This document shows, in pieces, positions 8,780 through 17,342 of a stretch of DNA of 64,000 nt. The DNA is from Glutamicibacter halophytocola. GTDB taxonomy: Bacteria; Actinomycetota; Actinomycetes; Actinomycetales; Micrococcaceae. Position 1 is the stretch's first letter; each line of letters opens with the position of its first letter. The stretch spans positions 930,001 through 994,000 of the forward strand of contig NZ_CP012750.1 of NCBI RefSeq assembly GCF_001302565.1, given 5' to 3'. The notes below the pieces were generated by a model. It did not search any database, was not told the origin of the DNA, and saw nothing but the letters and a program-made list of their open reading frames with translations. The position numbers and the translations under genes are program-made.

Positions 8780-10231
8780 TTGAGCGATCAGGCCAATGCA
8801 CCAGTTGCTGTCATCGTCCTAGCCGCCGGGGCCGGTACCCGGATGAAGTCGGCCAAGCCGAAGATCATGCACGAAATCGCAGGTCGCTCCATGATTGCCC
8901 ATGCGCTTCATGCTGCCTCGGCACTGCAGCCAAAAAACCTTGTGGCCGTCGTCCGCCACCAGCGAGACCTGGTTGCCGAGCACATTCTCGGCCAGTTCCC
9001 GTCCATCACCATCGCCGACCAGGATGAGATTCCAGGCACCGGCCGCGCAGTCCAGCAGGGCCTGGACGCCATCGATCCAGCCCTTGAAGGCACCACCGTT
9101 GTGACCTATGGCGATGTGCCATTGCTCACCGGCGAAGTGCTGCTGGATCTGGTGGCCACCCACGAGGCCAACCGCAACTCGGTGACCGTGCTGACCACCT
9201 CGCTTGAAGACCCCAACGGGTACGGGCGCATCCTGCGCGATGGGAACGGCGACGTCGCCGGCATCCGCGAGCAGAAGGACGCCTCGGCTGACGAGCTGTT
9301 GATCAAGGAAATTAACTCCGGCATCTACGCCTTCGACACCAAGATGCTGCGTTCGGCGCTGACCGAGGTCACCACCGAGAACGCGCAGGGCGAAATGTAC
9401 CTGACCGACGTGCTGGCCATCGCCCGCGCTCGCGGCGGCCGGGTGGCTTCCTCGCAGATCTCGGACCGCTGGCAGATCGAAGGCGCGAACGACCGCGTCC
9501 AGATTTCCAACTTGGCCCGCATCTACAACCAGCGCAAAGCCGAATTCTGGATGCGCGAGGGCGTGACCATCGTCGACCCGGCCACCACCTGGATTGATGC
9601 CGAGGTGATCATCGGCCGCGACGCCACGCTGAAGCCGGGAACCCAGCTGCACGGCCGGACCATCATTGGCGATAACGCCACCGTGGGCCCGGACACCACC
9701 TTGACCAATGTTGTCGTCGGCCAGCGGGCCACCGTCAAGCGCAGCGACGCCACCGATTCGCGGATCTCCGAAGGCGCCTCGGTTGGCCCCTTCGCCTACC
9801 TGCGCCCGGGCACCGAGCTGGGCACCGATGGCAAGATCGGCGCCTTCTACGAAACCAAGAACGTCACGATTGGCCGCGGCTCCAAGCTCTCGCACCTCGG
9901 CTACGCCGGGGACGCTGAAATCGGTGAATTCACCAACATCGGGTGCGGCAATATCACCGCGAACTACGATGGTGAAAAGAAGCACCGAACCAAGATCGGT
10001 TCGCATGTGCGCACCAGCTCCAACACGGTATTTGTCGCCCCGGTTGAAATCGGGGATGGCGCGTACACTGGTGCAGGCGCCATCGTCCGCAAGAACGTCC
10101 CGGCCGGTGCTTTGGCACTGTCTGTGGCTCCGCAGCGCAATACCGAGGGCTGGACGCTTGAAAAGCGTCCGGGGACCCCTTCGGCTGACGCCGCATTCAA
10201 GTCCTCCCTGAATTCCTCGGGCACCGAGTAA
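8780..10231 (+). CDS. glmU: Bifunctional GlmU (UDP-GlcNAc pyrophosphorylase / GlcN-1-P acetyltransferase)
   Basis: GlmU makes UDP-N-acetylglucosamine for peptidoglycan in two steps. The N-terminal uridylyltransferase domain carries VIVLAAGAGTRMKS and the YGDVPLLTG and LTDVLAIARA regions. The C-terminal left-handed beta-helix has hexapeptide repeats (from about residue 250) and the acetyltransferase GNITANYDG and HxGSHVRTSSNTVFVAP segments. The start is TTG at 8780, set by AGGAG at 8768-8772; the frame is open to 8753 but has no ribosome site there. Length 483 residues. prs follows 72 bases later, the common actinobacterial order. Confidence 0.95.
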   Translation: MSDQANAPVAVIVLAAGAGTRMKSAKPKIMHEIAGRSMIAHALHAASALQPKNLVAVVRHQRDLVAEHILGQFPSITIADQDEIPGTGRAVQQGLDAIDPALEGTTVVTYGDVPLLTGEVLLDLVATHEANRNSVTVLTTSLEDPNGYGRILRDGNGDVAGIREQKDASADELLIKEINSGIYAFDTKMLRSALTEVTTENAQGEMYLTDVLAIARARGGRVASSQISDRWQIEGANDRVQISNLARIYNQRKAEFWMREGVTIVDPATTWIDAEVIIGRDATLKPGTQLHGRTIIGDNATVGPDTTLTNVVVGQRATVKRSDATDSRISEGASVGPFAYLRPGTELGTDGKIGAFYETKNVTIGRGSKLSHLGYAGDAEIGEFTNIGCGNITANYDGEKKHRTKIGSHVRTSSNTVFVAPVEIGDGAYTGAGAIVRKNVPAGALALSVAPQRNTEGWTLEKRPGTPSADAAFKSSLNSSGTE

Positions 10232-10303
10232 TCCGGCCACGGACTTAATTTCCTCGACAACAACCTCATACGTGATAGCGAAGCGAGCGAGAAAGCATAC
10301 CCA

Positions 10304-11284
10304 ATGAGTGAAATCAGCCATAACGTCGACAAAAAGCTGGTGCTGGCCAGCGGTCGCGCACACCCGGAACTAGCCGCCGAGGTCTCCAAGGAACTGGGCA
10401 CCGAACTGCTGCCGCTGAACGCCTACGACTTCGCCAATGGCGAGATCTACGTTCGCTCGGATGAGTCGGTCCGCGGCAAGGATGTCTTCCTGCTGCAGTC
10501 CTACCCAGCACCGCTGAACAACTGGCTGATGGAACAGCTGATCATGATCGACTCGATGAAGCGTGCCTCGGCCCGCCGCATCACCGTGGTGGCACCGTTC
10601 TACCCCTACGCACGCCAGGACAAGAAGGGCCGTGGCCGCGAGCCGATCTCGGCCCGCCTGGTTGCCGACCTGTTCAAGACCGCCGGCGCGGATCGCGTGA
10701 TTTCCTGCGACCTGCACACCGCGCAGATCCAGGGCTTCTTCGACGGCCCGGTCGACCACCTCTTCGGCTTCCCGCTGCTGGCTGACTACATCAAGTCCAA
10801 GGTTGACGTCAACGAAGTCACCGTGGTTTCCCCGGATACCGGACGCGTTCGCGTGGCCGAGCAGTGGGCAGACCGCTTGGGCGGCGCACCGCTTGCCTTC
10901 GTGCACAAGTCCCGCGACTTGACCGTGCCTAACCAGGCAGAGTCCAAGACCGTGGTTGGCCAGGTCGAGGGCCGCACCGCGATCCTGATTGACGACATGA
11001 TCGACACCGGAGGAACCATCGCAGGCGCAGTGCGCGTGCTGAAGGAAGCTGGCGCCAAGGATGTCATCATTGCCGCGACCCACGCGGTCTTCTCGGACCC
11101 GGCTGCCCAGCGCCTGGCTGAGTGCGGTGCCCGCGAGGTTGTTGTCACCAACACCCTGCCGATCCCTGAAGAGAAGCGTTTTGAGAACCTGACGGTGCTT
11201 TCCATTGCACCGACGATCGCTCGCGCGATCTCGGAAGTATTCCACGACGGTTCGGTCACGAACCTGTTTGACGGCCGCGCCTAG
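10304..11284 (+). CDS. prs: Ribose-phosphate pyrophosphokinase
   Basis: It makes phosphoribosyl pyrophosphate from ribose-5-phosphate and ATP for nucleotide, His and Trp synthesis. Motifs are FANGEIYVR near the N-terminus, APFYPYARQDKKGRGREPIS, DLHTAQIQGFFDGPVDHL, VVSPDTGRVRVAEQWA and the PRPP loop ILIDDMIDTGGTI. The length of 326 residues is typical. It follows glmU in the same direction. A strong hairpin follows the stop. Confidence 0.96.
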   Translation: MSEISHNVDKKLVLASGRAHPELAAEVSKELGTELLPLNAYDFANGEIYVRSDESVRGKDVFLLQSYPAPLNNWLMEQLIMIDSMKRASARRITVVAPFYPYARQDKKGRGREPISARLVADLFKTAGADRVISCDLHTAQIQGFFDGPVDHLFGFPLLADYIKSKVDVNEVTVVSPDTGRVRVAEQWADRLGGAPLAFVHKSRDLTVPNQAESKTVVGQVEGRTAILIDDMIDTGGTIAGAVRVLKEAGAKDVIIAATHAVFSDPAAQRLAECGAREVVVTNTLPIPEEKRFENLTVLSIAPTIARAISEVFHDGSVTNLFDGRA

Positions 11285-11302
11285 CAGCCCTCGTTTCGCA
11301 AC

Positions 11303-11338
11303 GCCTCTGGCCGGTACCTTCGGGTGCCGGCCAGAGGC
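11303..11338 (+). terminator. UUCG hairpin after prs
   Basis: A 16-bp GC-rich stem with one wobble pair (11303-11318 with 11323-11338) closes a TTCG tetraloop. No T tract follows. Confidence 0.65.
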
Positions 11339-11384
11339 GGTTAAGCCATCACCCGTGGCGGATCAATTTCCCGGAAGGCCAAGC

Positions 11385-11885
11385 ATGGAATTCGGAACAC
11401 GGCAGGTCACCCTCGGAGGGCTCGAACGTGCCCACCTGCAGCAGCGAATGGCCGAAGCCGGTGTGCAGCTCAATGACTATGCCAAGGTCCTGCTGGCCCA
11501 TGAGATCTTTGAGCGCATAGCGCCAGTCCGCACGCTGAACCTGGTTAGCCGCACTGTGCAACAGCTGGGGCTGGACGCCGGAGCAACTTTGCCAGAAATC
11601 TTCGAGTGCGCGATCAGCAGTGGATTGGGCCTGTGCCCTGCCATTACCGGGCCTTATCTGCGACTGGAATTCCTGGACCAAGCGGCTTCAAGGGATTCGG
11701 CGCTCAGTGCTGGAAAGAAACCGGATGATTCACTGACCATCGCTTCCGCAGCCCTGGGAGACCAGGACTTTCCGCGAGGATTCTATCTGCGGGTGGTGGA
11801 AGGCGCGGTGTGGTTGCGCGGCTATCGCTGCGATGACACCCACGGTTTTGCGCTGGCCGATACTTTTGTTTTCCAGGACCGGTGA
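11385..11885 (+). CDS. Conserved hypothetical protein, 166 residues
   Basis: I do not recognise a named domain. It is acidic, soluble and Leu/Ala-rich, with no signal peptide, membrane segment or cysteine cluster. It starts MEFGTRQVTLGGLERAHL and ends with an aromatic YLRVVEGAVWLRGY segment and FALADTFVFQDR. The ATG at 11385 has GGAAGG at 11373-11378; the frame is open further upstream through the prs terminator, which argues against an earlier start. It sits alone between the prs terminator and the rplY promoter. Confidence 0.7.
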   Translation: MEFGTRQVTLGGLERAHLQQRMAEAGVQLNDYAKVLLAHEIFERIAPVRTLNLVSRTVQQLGLDAGATLPEIFECAISSGLGLCPAITGPYLRLEFLDQAASRDSALSAGKKPDDSLTIASAALGDQDFPRGFYLRVVEGAVWLRGYRCDDTHGFALADTFVFQDR

Positions 11886-11920
11886 GCAAAGGCCGGGTTT
11901 AGTGGCGTTCGCTACAGGTT

Positions 11921-11949
11921 TTCTCGCTGGCGATCACAGCTGGTAGAAT
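11921..11949 (+). promoter_or_regulatory. Promoter of the rplY-pth unit
   Basis: TTCTCG at 11921-11926, a 17-base spacer and TAGAAT at 11944-11949. Transcription would start near 11956 and give a leader of about 145 bases. Confidence 0.55.
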
Positions 11950-11955
11950 TGTTGA

Positions 11956-12099
11956 CTGTGCCCAGGCGAGGGAAACACCAGAGATGGTGGGACCGTTATC
12001 GACAAGGCCGGACAAGCTCTTTCATCTCCTAGATGTTGGATGCTTCCCGAGTCCACGCAAGGGCCTTAACGAAGCATTCATTTCCTAAGGAGAATTATC
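11956..12099 (+). promoter_or_regulatory. Structured 5' leader of rplY
   Basis: CACCA-GAGA-TGGTG (11976-11989) is a GNRA-capped hairpin. A long second domain follows: AAGGCC (12004-12009) pairs with GGCCTT (12062-12067), GGAC (12010-12013) with GTCC (12051-12054), AAGC (12014-12017) with GCTT (12042-12045), and CATCT with AGATG (12023-12035) at the tip. It ends shortly before AAGGAG of rplY. Ribosomal-protein genes are often autoregulated through such leaders. Confidence 0.5.
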
Positions 12100-12384
12100 A
12101 TGGCATCTGTCAACCTTGACGCCGTTGTACGTAGCGATTTCGGCAAGGGCGCTGCCCGCCAGGCTCGCCGCGACGGCCAGATCCCAGCAGTTGTTTACGG
12201 TGCAGGCTCCGAGCCACAGCACGTGCTGCTTCCAGCCCGCGAAACCACCCTGGCCGTTCGCGACCGCGGTGTGGAGCTGGTTCTGAACATCGACGGCAAG
12301 ACCGTCAAGACCGCCATCAAGGACATCCAGATCCACGCGCTGAACCGCACCGTTGATCACCTTGACCTGATCATCGCTGCCTAA
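12100..12384 (+). CDS. rplY: Ribosomal protein L25, short form
   Basis: L25 binds 5S rRNA in the large ribosomal subunit. The whole 94-residue protein is the 5S-binding domain, with motifs FGKGAARQARR, GQIPAVVYG and VDHLDLIIAA at the very end. Most actinobacterial L25/Ctc/TL5 proteins I know of carry an extra C-terminal beta domain and are about 200 residues; here that domain is absent and pth begins 30 bases on, so no frameshifted remnant is present. AAGGAG lies upstream of the ATG. Confidence 0.93.
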   Translation: MASVNLDAVVRSDFGKGAARQARRDGQIPAVVYGAGSEPQHVLLPARETTLAVRDRGVELVLNIDGKTVKTAIKDIQIHALNRTVDHLDLIIAA

Positions 12385-12414
12385 TTCCAGCGAAATAGGC
12401 ATTAGCTAAGCATC

Positions 12415-12996
12415 ATGAGTGATGGCACTTGGCTCGTAGCCGGACTCGGGAACCCCGGGTCCGGCTACGCTGGCAATAGACACAATATCGGGCAGATGGT
12501 GCTCGATGAGCTGGCCAATCGGATCGGCTCGAAATTCAAAACGCACTCTTCCCGCTCGCAGGTAGTCGAGGGGCGCATGGGTGTTGGCGGTCCGCGGATC
12601 GTGCTGGCCAAGCCGATGGTTTTCATGAACCTCTCCGGCGGGCCGGTAGCCAATGCCGCGAAGTTCTTCAGCATCGGCGTTGATCGCCTGATCGTTGTGC
12701 ATGATGAAATCGATATTCCTTTTGACACCATCAAGCTCAAGCGCGGCGGGGGAGAAGGCGGCCATAACGGCCTGCGCGATATCTCCAAGGCCATGGGCTC
12801 CAAGGACTACCTGCGTGTACGCGCGGGTGTTGGACGTCCACCAGGGCGCATGGATACGGCTAAATGGGTCTTGCAGGATTTCTCCAAGACCGAGAAGCAA
12901 GATCTCCCGTTCTTGATAGATAACTGTGCTGACGCAGTTGAGCTGCTGATGAGCTCAGGGCTTGAAGCGGCCCAAACCAAATTTCATACCAGCTGA
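12415..12996 (+). CDS. pth: Peptidyl-tRNA hydrolase
   Basis: Pth cleaves peptidyl-tRNA released by abortive translation. Motifs are VAGLGNPGSGYAGNRHNIG (with the catalytic His), KPMVFMNLSGGPV, VVHDEIDIPF (catalytic Asp), KRGGGEGGHNGLRDI and YLRVRAGVGRP. The length of 193 residues is normal. It is cotranscribed with rplY, a 30-base gap away, so both translation genes share one promoter and leader. Confidence 0.95.
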   Translation: MSDGTWLVAGLGNPGSGYAGNRHNIGQMVLDELANRIGSKFKTHSSRSQVVEGRMGVGGPRIVLAKPMVFMNLSGGPVANAAKFFSIGVDRLIVVHDEIDIPFDTIKLKRGGGEGGHNGLRDISKAMGSKDYLRVRAGVGRPPGRMDTAKWVLQDFSKTEKQDLPFLIDNCADAVELLMSSGLEAAQTKFHTS

Positions 12997-13241
12997 TTCG
13001 CAGGACGCTGCCGTGCAGCGTGCGGATGAATTATCGAGGATCGCGGAAAGGCCCAACCGGCTCACCGCGGTCCTTGATGAGTTAATGGCACCGTTTGAGG
13101 TGTTACTTACTAAGGCCAAACTTAGATGTGCTTCTTGCTCCGGAGTGGAATAATTACCCAATGTACACCTTGCCTAATCCGTCATTGGCGCTTGATCGCC
13201 AAGACTGAAAGGCAGCCCATGACAATTATTCGGAGGACCAC

Positions 13242-14543
13242 GTGCAGACGATGACCGGTCAGCCAGAAGCCCAGGTATCGCTCAGTGCCGTCGAGGTTCA
13301 GCGCATCAAGGCAGATTTTGAAATTCTGGAGCACCAAGTCAACGGTACCGACGTCGTGTACTTGGACTCAGGAGCCACCAGCCAGAAGCCGCGCTGCGTC
13401 TATGAAGCGGAGCAGCACTTCTACGAGAACGCCAATGCCGCAGTGCACCGTGGCGCTCACACCCTGGCCGTTGAAGCCACCGAGATTTATGAAGAGGCAC
13501 GCGAGACCGTAGCCAAGTTCATCGGAGCACGCACCAACGAGCTGGTGTGGACCTCTAATGCCACCGAGGCGCTGAACCTGATCAGCTACTCGATGTCCAA
13601 TGCCTCTTTGGGGCGAGGGGGCGAAGAAGCAGCCCGCTTCCGCATCGGACCGGGCGACGAAATCCTCACCACCGAAATCGAGCACCACGCCAACCTGATC
13701 CCCTGGCAGGAACTGGCCTTCCGCACCGGTGCTACGTTGCGCTATGTCCCGGTAGCCGAAGATGGCGCACTTCGCTATGACCTGCTTGATGAACTGGTCA
13801 CCGAGAAAACCAAGCTGGTGGCTTTCACCCACGTTTCCAACGTGCTGGGAACCATCACCGACACCCGGCGTTTCGTTGATGCGGCCCGCAAGGTTGGCGC
13901 TTTGACCGTGCTCGATGGCTGCCAGTCGGTGCCGCACCTGCCGGTAGACGTCAAGGAACTCGACGTGGACTTCATGGCCTTCTCCGGCCACAAGATGCTC
14001 GGCCCGACTGGTATCGGCGCCCTGTACGGCCGCGAAGAATTGCTGAACGCCATGCCGCCATTCCTCACCGGCGGTTCAATGATCACCGTTGTAGACATGG
14101 AACACGCTCAATTCTTGCCTGCTCCGCAGCGCTTCGAAGCCGGAACCCAACGCATCGCGCAGACCCACGGACTGGCCACGGCGGTCAGCTACCTGCAGGA
14201 GATCGGCATGGACCGCATTGCGCAGTGGGAAGAGCACCTCGGCGCAATGCTCTATGAAGGCCTGTCCAAGATTGACGGTGTCCGGGTGTTCGGCCCGAGC
14301 GATGCCCCTCGCATCGGCACCGTGCCATTTGAAGTTCTCGGCGTGCACCCGCACGACGTCGGACAGTACCTGGATTCGCGAGGCATCGCCGTGCGTGTGG
14401 GCCACCACTGCGCCCAGCCGCTGCACCGCGCCCTGGGCGTCACTGCCACCACCCGGGCAAGCACTTATCTGTACAACACGGAAGAAGACATCAAGGCGCT
14501 TATCGATGCCTTGGGCACCGTGCGCGAATACTTTGGAGTCTAA
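13242..14543 (+). CDS. sufS: SufS cysteine desulfurase
   Basis: SufS is a PLP enzyme that removes sulfur from cysteine for Fe-S cluster assembly. YLDSGATSQKP, the NAAVHRGAHTLA region, the PLP lysine in SGHKMLGPTG (K251) and the persulfide cysteine in VGHHCAQPLH (C390) are all present. The start is GTG at 13242, with GGAGG at 13232-13236; the ATG at 13251 is too far away. Its stop codon is followed at once by the sufU GTG. The rest of the suf genes (sufBCD) are not in the window. Confidence 0.94.
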   Translation: MQTMTGQPEAQVSLSAVEVQRIKADFEILEHQVNGTDVVYLDSGATSQKPRCVYEAEQHFYENANAAVHRGAHTLAVEATEIYEEARETVAKFIGARTNELVWTSNATEALNLISYSMSNASLGRGGEEAARFRIGPGDEILTTEIEHHANLIPWQELAFRTGATLRYVPVAEDGALRYDLLDELVTEKTKLVAFTHVSNVLGTITDTRRFVDAARKVGALTVLDGCQSVPHLPVDVKELDVDFMAFSGHKMLGPTGIGALYGREELLNAMPPFLTGGSMITVVDMEHAQFLPAPQRFEAGTQRIAQTHGLATAVSYLQEIGMDRIAQWEEHLGAMLYEGLSKIDGVRVFGPSDAPRIGTVPFEVLGVHPHDVGQYLDSRGIAVRVGHHCAQPLHRALGVTATTRASTYLYNTEEDIKALIDALGTVREYFGV

Positions 14544-14996
14544 GTGAACGAATTAGATCAGCTGTACCAACAGGTCATCCTGGATCATTCCAAGCGGCGC
14601 ATCGGCTCGCCGCTGGTGGAGGCCACCGCGGGGCACCTGCACGGTGAATCGCACCAGCACAACCCCATCTGTGGCGACCAGATCCGGGTCCGCGTGGAGT
14701 TGAACGATGAAGACCATTTTGAATCCATGAGCTGGGAAGGCGAAGGCTGCTCCATCTCCATGGCTTCCGCTTCGGTGCTCAGCGAGATGCTTCCAGAGAT
14801 GACCAAGGACGAGTTCTTGGACAAGCTGGAGATCTTCCGCGAAATGATGCGCTCCAAGGGAAACTTCGAGCCGGATGAAGAGGTGCTGGAGGATGCTGCC
14901 GCATTCGTGGGCGTCTCCAAGTTCCCTGCACGCGTCAAGTGCGCGATGCTGGCGTGGGTTGCCGCTGAGGCGGCGATGCTCGGTGCCAACAAGTAG
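14544..14996 (+). CDS. sufU: SufU Fe-S assembly protein
   Basis: In Gram-positive bacteria SufU is a zinc protein that takes sulfur from SufS by a zinc-ligand swap. Three conserved cysteines are visible in NPICGD, GEGCSIS and ARVKCAMLAW, with the Asp of CGD. The length of 150 residues fits. The GTG at 14544 directly follows the sufS TAA; GGAG lies inside the end of sufS. The pair is translationally coupled. Confidence 0.95.
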   Translation: MNELDQLYQQVILDHSKRRIGSPLVEATAGHLHGESHQHNPICGDQIRVRVELNDEDHFESMSWEGEGCSISMASASVLSEMLPEMTKDEFLDKLEIFREMMRSKGNFEPDEEVLEDAAAFVGVSKFPARVKCAMLAWVAAEAAMLGANK

Positions 14997-15010
14997 CCAG
15001 CCTGCATAGA

Positions 15011-15053
15011 ACTGTGGCGCTTGCCCTCCTTCGCGGAGGTCAAGCGCCACAGT
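15011..15053. terminator. Bidirectional terminator between sufU and nhaA
   Basis: ACTGTGGCGCTTG (15011-15023) pairs with 15041-15053, and CCTCC (15025-15029) with GGAGG (15035-15039), around a TTCGC loop. It serves both convergent genes. Confidence 0.8.
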
Positions 15054-15082
15054 CCTTTAATGCATGCCAGATGGGCCGAAAC

Positions 15083-16432
15083 CTAGTTGTTGTCCTCATC
15101 CTGGTAGACGTCGGGAACGCCGTCCTTGTTGTCATCGCGCGTCTCGCGCTCGTTGATGACCTTGTAGCGGCGGTTACGCGGCACCAGCCAGAGGGCGCCG
15201 AGGATCGCAGCGAGGAACGAACCGCTGAGGATGGCCACCTTGGCATGCTCGTAGTGCGGCGATTCCAAGCCGAAGGACAGCTCGGAAACCAGGAGCGAGA
15301 CCGTGAAGCCAATGCCCGCCAGCAGCGTCACGCCGAGCAGGTCGCCCCACTGGGCGTCTTTGTCCAAGGAAGCCTTCGTGAACTTGGTCAGCAACCAGGT
15401 GAAGCCCATGATGCCAATCGGCTTGCCGATAACCAGGCCCAGGACGATGCCCCAGAAGACCGGGTCGGCCAAGACATTGCCGCTGCCGGGATCAGAGGAA
15501 ACCACGGTCACTCCCGCGGCAAAGAAGGCGAAGATGGGGATGCAAAAACCGGAAGACAACGGACGGAAACGGTGTTCGAACTGTTCCGCCAACCCGACGC
15601 CTTCGCGTCCATCGGTGCGCTTGACCGGGACGCAGAAGCCCAGGACCACGCCAGCGATCGTGGCGTGAATTCCGGAACCGAAGACGAAGATCCAGGTGAT
15701 GATGCCCAGCGGCAACAAGATGACCCAGGCGCCCCAAGCATGCTTGGCGAAGAACTTGCCAAGGTAGCGGGCCAGGACGGTAAACAGGATGATCGGAATC
15801 AGCGCGAGACCCAAGTAGGACAGCTTGAGCTCATCGGTGAAGACCACAGCAATGATCACAATGGCGATCAAATCGTCCACGACCGCCAGCGTCAGCAGGA
15901 AGATGCGCAGCGCCGCAGGCAGTGCTGAACCAATTACGGCGAGAACGGCAACCGCAAAGGCAATGTCGGTAGCCGTCGGGATGGCCCAGCCGCGAAGCAG
16001 TTCTGCACCGCCCCCGGAACCGGCCGCCACTGCAATGAAAATCAGGGCTGGTACCAGCACGCCGCCAAAGGCAGCGGCCACGGGAACCGCAGCAGTCTTG
16101 ACATTGCGCAGGTCGCCGATGACAAATTCTTTTTTCAGCTCAAGGCCGGTGAGGAAGAAGAACACCGCGAGCAGCGCGTCGGCAGCCCAGTGGCCGATGG
16201 ACAGGTTCAGGTCGACACCGAAGAGGGTCGGGCCAAAGTGGAAATCGCGAAGCGCAAAATAGGATTCGCGCAGGGGAGTATTTGCCCAGATCAAGGCCAG
16301 CAGGGCGCCGGCGATGAGCACCATGCCACCGACGGTCTCCTTGCGCAGGATATCTCCGATGCGCACTGACTCTCTGTAGCTTGGGCGTGAAAACAGGTTC
16401 TTGCCGGAACCCGAAGACGGAGTTTGGCTCAT
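15083..16432 (-). CDS. nhaA: Na+/H+ antiporter NhaA
   Basis: An electroneutrality-independent antiporter that exports sodium in exchange for protons at the membrane. It has about 12 hydrophobic segments, the GGMVLIAGALLALIWAN first helix and the paired aspartates in LAVVDDLIAIVII that bind the ions. The C-terminal 40 residues are charged and end in an Asp/Asn-rich tail (DVYQDEDNN). 449 residues, longer than E. coli NhaA by a tail. ATG 16432, with no clear Shine-Dalgarno. Confidence 0.94.
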   Translation of the reverse strand: MSQTPSSGSGKNLFSRPSYRESVRIGDILRKETVGGMVLIAGALLALIWANTPLRESYFALRDFHFGPTLFGVDLNLSIGHWAADALLAVFFFLTGLELKKEFVIGDLRNVKTAAVPVAAAFGGVLVPALIFIAVAAGSGGGAELLRGWAIPTATDIAFAVAVLAVIGSALPAALRIFLLTLAVVDDLIAIVIIAVVFTDELKLSYLGLALIPIILFTVLARYLGKFFAKHAWGAWVILLPLGIITWIFVFGSGIHATIAGVVLGFCVPVKRTDGREGVGLAEQFEHRFRPLSSGFCIPIFAFFAAGVTVVSSDPGSGNVLADPVFWGIVLGLVIGKPIGIMGFTWLLTKFTKASLDKDAQWGDLLGVTLLAGIGFTVSLLVSELSFGLESPHYEHAKVAILSGSFLAAILGALWLVPRNRRYKVINERETRDDNKDGVPDVYQDEDNN

Positions 16433-16601
16433 GCGTTTAACTCGCTTAGTTCGTTAAATGAATATTTCTCGCCGACCAGACTTCCCGGCACACCTGTTTC
16501 CACCCTATCGCGATCAGTGCTGGGGACCACAAATCCCCGGACGTATTGCGAAAATCGCACATCCGGGGATCTATGGGGGATCAAGCTACAGCTGCTGCGG
16601 C

Positions 16602-17096
16602 TTACTTTGAAAGCCAGGCGTTGACCTGGGCAGCCTGCAGGTTCAACGCCTTGCCAATGTATGGCTCGGCGGCGGAGGCCAGCTTGCCCCCGATAAAAGG
16701 AATCGACGAGGAGACCTTGGCATCCACAGCGAGCTCGGAAACCTCCCCCTGGCCGGTGAGCTGCTCGGTGCCGCTGACCGACACTGGAACACCGCCAACG
16801 GTGATCTGCACTGTCGCAGACCGGCTTCCGGCAGCATCTGGTGCGCTCCACTTCTCGACCTGGGTGATCTCGATGGAAGAGCCGACAAACTTTCGCGCAA
16901 TATCCGGGACTCGGTCGGTAGGCACTGAGCGGACCGTCGTCAAGGTAAAGGCACCAGCGATATCGCCATCTACGGTGAATTCATTCAAAGTGCCGTTGGC
17001 AACCTTGGTCAGATGCTCGGCGAAGCCACGATCGCTCAAGGTAGCGATAACCTGCTGTGCAGGGTGGCTGATCTGAGTGCTTGCATTCAATGCCAT
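16602..17096 (-). CDS. DUF2505 family protein
   Basis: 164 residues starting MALNASTQISHPAQQVIATL, with KWSAPDAAGSRSATVQI and PFIGGKLASAAEPYIGKALN near the end. This pattern matches DUF2505, a START/SRPBCC-like helix-grip fold found in actinobacteria that may bind a hydrophobic ligand. The frame runs upstream to 18116 only as an antisense shadow of mfd. ATG 17096 is chosen by homology; no clear Shine-Dalgarno is visible. It is transcribed away from mfd. Confidence 0.82.
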   Translation of the reverse strand: MALNASTQISHPAQQVIATLSDRGFAEHLTKVANGTLNEFTVDGDIAGAFTLTTVRSVPTDRVPDIARKFVGSSIEITQVEKWSAPDAAGSRSATVQITVGGVPVSVSGTEQLTGQGEVSELAVDAKVSSSIPFIGGKLASAAEPYIGKALNLQAAQVNAWLSK

Positions 17097-17342
17097 AAAA
17101 GCTAATCCCAATCTGGAAATTTGGCTGGCCGGGCAAGCAAGGATTGCTCGCCCGGGGACGGACACTATTAACCCTATCCGGTGGGATGTATTAGGTAGGC
17201 TAGGACTGCACCTAAAACAACATATTGGCGTTGAGCCGGCCGCGGAAAACATTTGCGGTCGGTGTTCGTGGTGTCGTTTCCGCCCAGATCCACCACTGGG
17301 CGCACTGCTCCAAGCGCCTGCACGAGAGGATACGAAATCCCC

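Noticed and set aside
12962..13153. 63-codon frame overlapping the end of pth
   Set aside because: TTG start, no ribosome site, overlaps pth by 35 bases. The translation looks faintly protein-like (DELMAPFEVLL) but there is no support beyond that.
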